The notes below the pieces were generated by a model. That model was given only the letters and a program-made list of their open reading frames with translations. It did not search any database and had not been told where the DNA came from. 11,378 nt of DNA. Source: Flavobacteriaceae bacterium. GTDB taxonomy: Bacteria; Bacteroidota; Bacteroidia; Flavobacteriales; Flavobacteriaceae. Of the stretch, positions 6,454 to 11,378 are shown piece by piece. Location: NCBI GenBank assembly GCA_018608735.1, contig JABAYZ010000097.1, positions 1 to 11,378 of the forward strand. The letters are read 5' to 3'. How positions within the stretch are numbered: position 1 is the first letter of the stretch; each line of letters begins with the position of its first letter. Both the position numbers and the translations under genes were made by a program.

Positions 6454-7098
6454 ATGATTTTCAATAAAAGTATTGCCAAAAAAACTGCAGAAGTATTACT
6501 TCAAATTAATGCCATAAAACTGAACCCAAAAGACCCCTTTACATGGGCCTCAGGATGGAAGTCTCCTATCTATTGCGACAACAGATTGGCGCTATCATTT
6601 CCTGCAGTTAGAAATTACATTAAAGAAGAGCTGAGCAAAAACATAGAGATTGAATTTGGTAAGCCCGATGTTATTGCAGGAGTTGCAACAGGTGCCATTG
6701 GAATTGGAGCATTAGTTGCTGAGTGTCTTGGACTTCCGTTTGTGTATGTGCGTCCAGAAGCAAAAAAACATGGACGTCAAAATCAAATTGAAGGATTTGT
6801 TGAAAAAGGTCAAAATGTGGTGGTCGTTGAAGATTTAATCAGTACTGGTAACAGTAGTTTAAATGCTGTTAACGCGCTAAAAGTAGCCGAAGTTAATGTA
6901 AAAGGGATGGTCGCTATTTTTACCTATGGCTTTGAGGTTTCAAAAGAAAATTTTAAAACAAATAATGTCCCTCTTTATACCCTTAGTAACTATGAAAGTC
7001 TTTTAGAACAAGCTTTAGACACAAACTTCATTAACCAAACTGAAGCAAATGTTTTATCAAAATGGAATTCAAATCCATCGGAATGGACCGGTAAATAA
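6454..7098 (+). CDS. pyrE: Orotate phosphoribosyltransferase
   Basis: The 214-residue enzyme makes orotidine 5'-monophosphate from orotate and PRPP in de novo pyrimidine synthesis. The PRPP-binding signature VVVVEDLISTGNSS lies at residues 122-135, with E126-D127 and the STG turn. The catalytic flexible loop PEAKKHGRQNQIEG occupies about 101-114. The early segment TWASGWKSPIYCDNR (about 30-44) is typical of bacterial OPRTases, and length matches the family (about 210). The SRPBCC gene follows after 8 bp, pointing to co-transcription. The start at 6454 is supported by the family N-terminus; there is almost no space between the -7 element and this ATG. No pyrimidine attenuator is possible in such a short leader. 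Confidence 0.96.
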   Translation: MIFNKSIAKKTAEVLLQINAIKLNPKDPFTWASGWKSPIYCDNRLALSFPAVRNYIKEELSKNIEIEFGKPDVIAGVATGAIGIGALVAECLGLPFVYVRPEAKKHGRQNQIEGFVEKGQNVVVVEDLISTGNSSLNAVNALKVAEVNVKGMVAIFTYGFEVSKENFKTNNVPLYTLSNYESLLEQALDTNFINQTEANVLSKWNSNPSEWTGK

Positions 7099-7106
7099 AT
7101 TTAGAT

Positions 7107-7502
7107 ATGAAATTAGAATCACCAAAAGTTAGCCTTGAAAAATCAACTCAGGAGGTATTTGATTTTTTAACTGATGTTAAGAACTTCAAACCTTTGATGC
7201 CCGAAAACACAAGTAAATTTGAACTTCTTGACGAAGATACTTTTCTATTTGCCTTAAGTGGAATGCCAGAAATCGTTTTGAAAAAAAAATCTATGGAAGC
7301 TCCAAACAGAATCATATTGGGTGCAGCTGGCGGAAAACTAGACTTTTCATTAACAGCTAATATTGAGTCGATTTCAGAAAATAAAAGCGACGTTCAATTG
7401 ATCTTTGAAGGCGATTTTAACCCTATGATGGCAATGATGATTAAAGGACCGATCACTAAATTTATTGAAACCTTAGCGGAAAATATTCCTAAATCGATCT
7501 AA
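7107..7502 (+). CDS. SRPBCC-family protein of unknown function
   Basis: The 131-residue protein has the pattern of the START/Bet v 1-like SRPBCC fold. A first strand (PKVSLEKS) is followed by the helical segment TQEVFDFLTDVKNFKPLMP, where the family often has xVWxxLxDxxxxxxxxP. Next comes a strand-rich middle (FELLDEDTFLFALSGMPEIVLKKKS ... SDVQLIFEGDFNP). A C-terminal helix, beginning near residue 112 (GPITKFIETLAENI), would cover the ligand cavity. There is no signal peptide or membrane helix, so it should be cytoplasmic. Members bind lipids, polyketides or other hydrophobic ligands, but nothing here identifies the ligand. It follows pyrE by 8 bp and is likely on the same transcript, so pyrimidine-related or simple housekeeping co-expression is possible. 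Its TAA stop overlaps the birA stop codon. Confidence 0.8.
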   Translation: MKLESPKVSLEKSTQEVFDFLTDVKNFKPLMPENTSKFELLDEDTFLFALSGMPEIVLKKKSMEAPNRIILGAAGGKLDFSLTANIESISENKSDVQLIFEGDFNPMMAMMIKGPITKFIETLAENIPKSI

Positions 7503-8227
7503 TACAACAATTTTAATGCTTTAAGGTCAAAAGCTTTGGTACTATCCTCCATTTGCACTTGTAGTTTTCCAGAATCGGTAACCCCTCTAATGATGCCTGT
7601 AAACGAAGTTTGATCCGGCAATTTAAAGGTAGAAGGCTTGTCTTTTCGAAACAGATACGACTCATATTCGGTATCGAGTATACCTTCCCCATTTTTTTCG
7701 TAAACGCTAAAATAATATTGAATATTTACGATAAGTTTATGAAGTAATTCGTCCTTATCAATTGGCATTCCTAAAATATTTTTCAAAGAGCTAACCTTTG
7801 GAAGTCCATTGAAAATTTCCTGATTCACATTGAGTCCAATTCCTATAACTGAAGATTCAATCTGTTGAGATTTTATAAGATTTTCTATTAATATACCTGC
7901 AATTTTATGATGGTCTGACAAAATGTCGTTAGGCCATTTAATGGCTAAATTAGGAACATTATAATGCTCAAGTGTTTTGATAATGGACAAGGACACCAAA
8001 ATACTTAATAGGAACTGACGGTTTGTAGGAAAAGGTGGTTTGTGTTTTAAAATACTGAAAGTCAAGTTTTTACCCTTATCTGATATCCATTCAGAACCCC
8101 GCTGGCCTCGTCCATGCGTTTGGTGATGAGTTAGTACAACAGAAAAATCTTCTAAAACGGTCTCAGGCAACAATTGTTTTAAATAATTGTTGGTAGAATC
8201 CGTGGCACTGAGTTTGATTATCTGCAT
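7499..8227 (-). CDS. birA: Biotin--[acetyl-CoA-carboxylase] ligase, single-domain type
   Basis: The 242-residue enzyme activates biotin with ATP and attaches it to the biotin carboxyl carrier protein of acetyl-CoA carboxylase. The biotinyl-AMP loop GRGQRGSEW lies at residues 39-47, KWPNDIL at 97-103, and the catalytic lysine in KIAG at K108. SSVIGIGLNVN (about 125-135) is the next conserved block. A small C-terminal domain (about 195-242, FKLPDQTSFTGIIRGVTDSGKLQVQ) has the usual SH3-like pattern. The protein starts directly with the catalytic domain, so it lacks the N-terminal helix-turn-helix of E. coli BirA and should not repress transcription. It converges with the SRPBCC gene (4-bp overlap at 7499-7502) and is divergent from rsfS. 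Confidence 0.95.
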   Translation of the reverse strand: MQIIKLSATDSTNNYLKQLLPETVLEDFSVVLTHHQTHGRGQRGSEWISDKGKNLTFSILKHKPPFPTNRQFLLSILVSLSIIKTLEHYNVPNLAIKWPNDILSDHHKIAGILIENLIKSQQIESSVIGIGLNVNQEIFNGLPKVSSLKNILGMPIDKDELLHKLIVNIQYYFSVYEKNGEGILDTEYESYLFRKDKPSTFKLPDQTSFTGIIRGVTDSGKLQVQMEDSTKAFDLKALKLLY

Positions 8228-8238
8228 AGTTCAAATTG

Positions 8239-8287
8239 TGGCTCTAAATTATAATATTATTAAGACAATATAAGGGGTTTAGAGCCA
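8239..8287. repeat. 10-bp inverted repeat in the birA/rsfS intergenic region
   Basis: TGGCTCTAAA (8239-8248) and TTTAGAGCCA (8278-8287) are perfect inverted arms separated by 29 bp. The right arm falls in the spacer just upstream of the rsfS -7 element. The left arm overlaps TAATTTAG (8251-8244, minus strand), a one-mismatch -7 candidate for birA. It could be a paired regulator site or an RNA stem; neither orientation has a T-run, so it is not a standard terminator. Confidence 0.55.
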
Positions 8288-8296
8288 AAAAAGTAA

Positions 8297-8304
8297 TAAA
8301 TTTG
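8297..8304 (+). promoter_or_regulatory. -7 promoter element for rsfS-ftsH
   Basis: TAAATTTG matches TAnnTTTG exactly, 17 bp before the rsfS ATG, predicting a leader of about 10-13 nt. The -33 region is weak, with no TTG at 19-21 bp. Since only 10 bp separate rsfS from ftsH, this promoter probably serves both genes. Confidence 0.5.
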
Positions 8305-8321
8305 CACAGTAAAATTATTTC

Positions 8322-8693
8322 ATGATAAAAAACACACCTAGCGCAGATGAACTCATCACTTTCACAATTAATGGAATTGAAGACGTCAAAGGTCAAAATA
8401 TTACTATTTTAGACCTTAGAGCTATAGAAAATACAGTATGCGATTATTTCATCATATGTGATGGAAGTTCAAACACACAAGTCAACGCTATTGTTAGTTC
8501 AATACAAAAAAAAGTTAGCAAAAACACCAAAGATAAGCCTTGGCATGTTGAAGGCAGCGAAAACGGCGAATGGGTACTTATGGATTATGTCCATGTAGTT
8601 GTTCATGTGTTCCAAAAACATATTAGAGAATATTACGATATTGAAAACCTTTGGGGTGATGCAAAGATTACCGAAATAGAAACTAGTTACTAA
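8322..8693 (+). CDS. rsfS: Ribosomal silencing factor RsfS
   Basis: The 123-residue protein belongs to the RsfS/Iojap/DUF143 family. It binds ribosomal protein uL14 on the large subunit and blocks joining with the small subunit when nutrients are scarce. The family hallmarks are ILDLRAIENTVCDYFIICDGSSNTQV (about 29-54), KPWHVEGSENGEWVLMDY (about 73-90) and the C-terminal block VVVHVFQKHIREYYDIENLWGDA. Length is typical (E. coli 105, others 110-130). It begins about 94 bp from birA in a divergent arrangement and ends 10 bp before ftsH. The second half of the N-terminus (NTPSADELITFTINGIEDVKGQNI) matches the alpha-beta start of the fold. Identification is secure. Confidence 0.95.
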   Translation: MIKNTPSADELITFTINGIEDVKGQNITILDLRAIENTVCDYFIICDGSSNTQVNAIVSSIQKKVSKNTKDKPWHVEGSENGEWVLMDYVHVVVHVFQKHIREYYDIENLWGDAKITEIETSY

Positions 8694-8703
8694 AAAACAA
8701 CTC

Positions 8704-10689
8704 ATGTCTGAAAATAAAAAACCTAAAAACTCAAAGTTTAATGCATATTGGATTTACGGAATTGCCATTGTGCTATTTCTGGCTTTCAATTTATTTTCTG
8801 GAGGCTTAGGGGATTCTACAGGAGTATCTACAACCCCATCTCAGTTTTTTAAATTTCTCAAAAACGGTGATGTAGCGAAAGTGGAAATTGTCAACAAAAG
8901 AGAAGCCTTGGTCTATTTGACAACCCAGGCGGCAAATAAAGACATCCACAAAAAAACTAAAAAAGAACAACTTATCCCCATGGGATCTGGTGGACCAAGT
9001 TACCGATTTGAATTTGGGGACGTTCAGTTGTTTCAAAAACAATTGGAAGATACGATTGAAGAAGAAAACCTTGATACTGCACTAAATTTTAAAACAGAAA
9101 CAAATGCTTGGGGAGATATTTTATCTTCACTCATTCCTTTTATTTTAATTATTGGGGTTTGGATTTTTATCATGCGTCGAATGTCTGGAGGCGGTGGCGG
9201 TGGACCCGGAGGTCAGATTTTCAATATTGGAAAATCCAAAGCGAAATTGTTTGACGAAAAATTGGAAACCAAAACAACCTTTCAAGATGTGGCTGGATTA
9301 GAAGGTGCTAAAGAAGAAATTCAAGAGATCGTAGACTTTCTTAAACACCCAGAAAAATACACAGCACTAGGAGGTAAAATACCAAAAGGTGCCTTATTGG
9401 TTGGCCCTCCTGGTACAGGAAAAACCTTACTTGCAAAAGCAGTTGCTGGAGAAGCCAAAGCGCCATTTTTCTCATTATCAGGATCTGATTTTGTTGAGAT
9501 GTTTGTAGGAGTTGGTGCTTCTAGAGTTAGAGACTTATTCAAACAAGCTAAGGAAAAATCACCGTCAATCATTTTTATTGATGAAATTGATGCCATTGGA
9601 CGTGCAAGAGGAAAAAGTAACATGTCAGGTTCGAACGATGAAAGAGAAAACACGCTTAATCAGTTATTGACTGAAATGGATGGATTTGGCACCAATACAA
9701 ATGTGATCGTTTTGGCAGCTACCAACCGTGCGGATGTCCTGGACAAAGCCTTAATGAGAGCCGGTCGATTTGATCGTCAGATTTATGTTGACTTGCCGGA
9801 TATCAGAGAACGAAAAGAGATTTTTGAGGTGCATTTAAAGCCCTTAAAAAAAGCAAAAGATTTAGATACTGACTTTTTATCAAAACAAACGCCTGGATTT
9901 TCTGGAGCGGATATTGCCAATGTCTGTAACGAGGCAGCACTTATTGCAGCTCGAAGCGACAAGAAAGCAGTTGAAAAACAAGATTTCTTAGATGCGGTAG
10001 ATCGAATCATTGGAGGTCTTGAAAAGAAAAATAAAATAATTACTCCAAGTGAAAAAAGAGCTGTAGCTTTTCATGAAGCTGGTCATGCCACTGTGAGTTG
10101 GATGCTAGAGCATGCCTCGCCTTTGGTAAAAGTGACTATTGTGCCTAGAGGAAGATCTTTAGGAGCTGCATGGTACCTTCCAGAAGAACGACTTATTGTA
10201 AGACCTGAGCAAATGTTAGATGAAATGTGTGCGGCCTTAGGAGGCCGTGCCGCAGAAAAAGTCATTTTTGATAAAATATCTACAGGCGCTTTGAGTGATT
10301 TAGAAAAGGTAACCAAGCAAGCTAGAGCGATGGTAACGGTTTATGGGTTGAGTGACAAAATTGGAAACTTGACGTACTATGATTCTTCTGGGCAAAATGA
10401 ATTTGGATTTTCAAAACCATATAGTGAACGCACTGCTGAACTGATTGATCAAGAGATTTCAAACATTATTGAAACGCAGTATGCGCGTGCTATAAAGCTC
10501 TTAGAGGACAACAAAGACAAATTAACAGAACTAGCAGAAGTGCTTCTGAAAAAAGAGGTTATATTTAAAGATAACTTAGAAACTATTTTTGGAAAACGTC
10601 CTTTTATCGTAGAGAAAGCGGTAAAACCTACGCTCAAAAAAGAAGAAGTGGTAAAACCAGCAACTAAAAAAGAGGAAGAGGAAGAATAA
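8704..10689 (+). CDS. ftsH: ATP-dependent zinc metalloprotease FtsH
   Basis: The 661-residue inner-membrane AAA+ protease degrades damaged membrane proteins and selected cytoplasmic regulators as a hexamer. It has TM1 at about residues 15-31, a periplasmic domain at about 33-139, TM2 at about 140-157 and a glycine-rich linker (SGGGGGGPGG). The AAA module has Walker A GPPGTGKT (234-241), Walker B IIFIDE ending in D303-E304, and the second region of homology with arginine fingers R355 and R358. The pore loop MFVGVGA (about 276-282) is present. The zinc site is HEAGH (457-461), with D532 in STGALSDLEK as the probable third ligand. The C-terminus is a charged tail containing two 10-residue repeats, AVKPTLKKEE (639-648) and VVKPATKKEE (649-658), followed by EEE. 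It follows rsfS by 10 bp and is probably co-transcribed with it. Confidence 0.97.
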   Translation: MSENKKPKNSKFNAYWIYGIAIVLFLAFNLFSGGLGDSTGVSTTPSQFFKFLKNGDVAKVEIVNKREALVYLTTQAANKDIHKKTKKEQLIPMGSGGPSYRFEFGDVQLFQKQLEDTIEEENLDTALNFKTETNAWGDILSSLIPFILIIGVWIFIMRRMSGGGGGGPGGQIFNIGKSKAKLFDEKLETKTTFQDVAGLEGAKEEIQEIVDFLKHPEKYTALGGKIPKGALLVGPPGTGKTLLAKAVAGEAKAPFFSLSGSDFVEMFVGVGASRVRDLFKQAKEKSPSIIFIDEIDAIGRARGKSNMSGSNDERENTLNQLLTEMDGFGTNTNVIVLAATNRADVLDKALMRAGRFDRQIYVDLPDIRERKEIFEVHLKPLKKAKDLDTDFLSKQTPGFSGADIANVCNEAALIAARSDKKAVEKQDFLDAVDRIIGGLEKKNKIITPSEKRAVAFHEAGHATVSWMLEHASPLVKVTIVPRGRSLGAAWYLPEERLIVRPEQMLDEMCAALGGRAAEKVIFDKISTGALSDLEKVTKQARAMVTVYGLSDKIGNLTYYDSSGQNEFGFSKPYSERTAELIDQEISNIIETQYARAIKLLEDNKDKLTELAEVLLKKEVIFKDNLETIFGKRPFIVEKAVKPTLKKEEVVKPATKKEEEEE

Positions 10690-10724
10690 GTTTGAAAATA
10701 ACTTTTTATTAAACCTTTATTTTT

Positions 10725-10732
10725 TATCTTTG
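10725..10732 (+). promoter_or_regulatory. -7 promoter element for the LUD-domain gene
   Basis: TATCTTTG matches TAnnTTTG exactly, 38 bp before the ATG at 10771, predicting a leader of about 33 nt. A small dyad (ATCTTT GA AAAGAT, 10726-10739) overlaps it. No clear -33 TTG is seen at the usual distance. It suggests that the LUD gene can be transcribed independently of ftsH. Confidence 0.45.
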
Positions 10733-10770
10733 AAAAGATGTAAGTTAAACGCTTATATTTCAGATGAAAA

Positions 10771-11378
10771 ATGAGTGTATTTCGTAAAATATTCGGTTCA
10801 AAAACGGATGCTTCTAAAGACAAAACGAACGAAAAAGATCAGAGTCAGTTTTTAGATGCAACTTCTATGCCTATAGATGAAGCCTTTACTGTCAACTTTA
10901 ATGCGAACGGCGGTAAATTTCTGTATTGTGAAAATAACGATGAAGTTGAAAATTATCTTGAACATATTATTGAAGAAAATAATTGGAGCAAAAAAAAGGC
11001 ACTCATTCTTAATAAACAACTAAAAGAAAAGTTTAAAAAATTTAAATTTGGAACGACTCAAAAATCAAAAGAAGCTGATTTTCTATTCACAAGCTGTGAA
11101 TCTCTGATTGCAAATGACGGATCGCTCCTTATCTCCTCCAATCAGATCGCCGAAAAAAAATTAGCTGAATTGCCTGAAAACTTCATTGTATACGCGACCA
11201 CAAGTCAGTTTGTAAGCACCATTAGTGAAGGCCTTCAAGGAATCAAAGCTCAGAGTAAAACCAAAATACCCTACAATATCACGACCATTAAACATTTTAA
11301 AGCCAACGATACCAACGATTTTTTAAGTTATGGAAGTAGCACAAAAAACCTATATTTGCTACTATTAGAAGACTTATA
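10771..11378 (+). CDS. LUD-domain protein (lactate utilisation/DUF162 type), cut by the window edge
   Basis: An open frame runs from the ATG at 10771 to the last base without a stop (202 full codons). It begins MSVFRKIFGSKTDASKDK and ends KNLYLLLLEDL. The N-terminal ~30 residues are polar and probably disordered. The remainder has an alpha/beta pattern, including KKKALILNKQLKEKF, EADFLFTSCESLIANDGSLLISSNQIAEKKLAELPENFIVYATTSQ and the terminal LYLLLLED. This resembles the LUD domain of LutC/YkgG-like proteins, and the terminal strand suggests only a few residues lie beyond the edge. LutC takes part in the LutABC L-lactate oxidation complex, but no lutA or lutB is nearby, so lactate metabolism should not be assumed. 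It lies 81 bp downstream of ftsH, and from flavobacterial gene order a phosphatidate cytidylyltransferase gene may follow (inference). Confidence 0.75.
   Translation, partial: MSVFRKIFGSKTDASKDKTNEKDQSQFLDATSMPIDEAFTVNFNANGGKFLYCENNDEVENYLEHIIEENNWSKKKALILNKQLKEKFKKFKFGTTQKSKEADFLFTSCESLIANDGSLLISSNQIAEKKLAELPENFIVYATTSQFVSTISEGLQGIKAQSKTKIPYNITTIKHFKANDTNDFLSYGSSTKNLYLLLLEDL

Noticed and set aside
8239..8287. The inverted repeat as a BirA operator or as an intrinsic terminator
   Set aside because: BirA lacks its DNA-binding domain, the arms do not resemble the E. coli BirA box, and no T-run follows either arm.
10764..10787. Short upstream open frame MKNECIS overlapping the LUD start
   Set aside because: Seven codons only, with no sign of regulatory meaning; most likely chance.
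10449..10823. A 124-codon minus-strand frame over the end of ftsH
   Set aside because: Serine- and phenylalanine-rich product caused by the reverse complement of lysine/glutamate codons; antisense to ftsH.
1..11378. Search for tRNA, rRNA, CRISPR arrays, insertion sequences and phage or defence genes
   Set aside because: Intergenic gaps are short, with no clover-leaf or array structure, and every long frame is a housekeeping-type gene.

Overview
This window looks like chromosomal DNA of a Bacteroidota member, most likely a Flavobacteriaceae species. The DNA is AT-rich and start codons lack Shine-Dalgarno sequences. Several intergenic regions carry the Bacteroidota -7 promoter consensus TAnnTTTG. 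The gene order (PASTA protein and rluD divergent from ddl-coaD; NUDIX gene divergent from pyrE; SRPBCC; birA; rsfS-ftsH-LUD) is familiar from flavobacterial core genomes. There is no tRNA, rRNA, CRISPR array, insertion sequence, phage gene or recognisable defence system. Coding density is very high, and the longest gene-free stretch is about 144 bases.

Left part (1-2502, all minus strand): yaaA (peroxide-stress protein), rluD (23S rRNA pseudouridine synthase) and a small membrane-anchored double-PASTA protein directly upstream of rluD, probably co-transcribed with it. A 144-bp divergent promoter region (2503-2646) separates these from ddl (D-Ala-D-Ala ligase) and coaD (phosphopantetheine adenylyltransferase) on the plus strand. 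coaD converges on a SulP-family anion transporter with only 2 bp between the stop codons.

Middle part (4098-8227): sulP and a NUDIX hydrolase with an N-terminal extension lie on the minus strand. The NUDIX gene is divergent from pyrE, which is followed 8 bp later by a small SRPBCC-fold protein. That gene converges with birA, and their stop codons overlap by 4 bp. BirA lacks the DNA-binding domain.

Right part (8228-11378, plus strand): rsfS (ribosomal silencing factor), ftsH (membrane AAA+ zinc protease) and an LUD-domain protein that runs off the right edge. A 10-bp inverted repeat sits in the birA/rsfS divergent region.

Together the genes cover housekeeping: peptidoglycan precursor synthesis (ddl, perhaps the PASTA protein), cofactors (coaD, birA), pyrimidine synthesis (pyrE), ribosome function (rluD, rsfS), membrane protein quality control (ftsH), anion transport and oxidative-stress iron handling (yaaA). 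I find no convincing new multi-gene system. The items worth a second look are small: three promoter-associated repeats (5729-5747, 6429-6448, 8239-8287), an apparently leaderless pyrE transcript, tightly packed convergent gene ends, and three poorly understood conserved proteins (double PASTA, extended NUDIX, SRPBCC).
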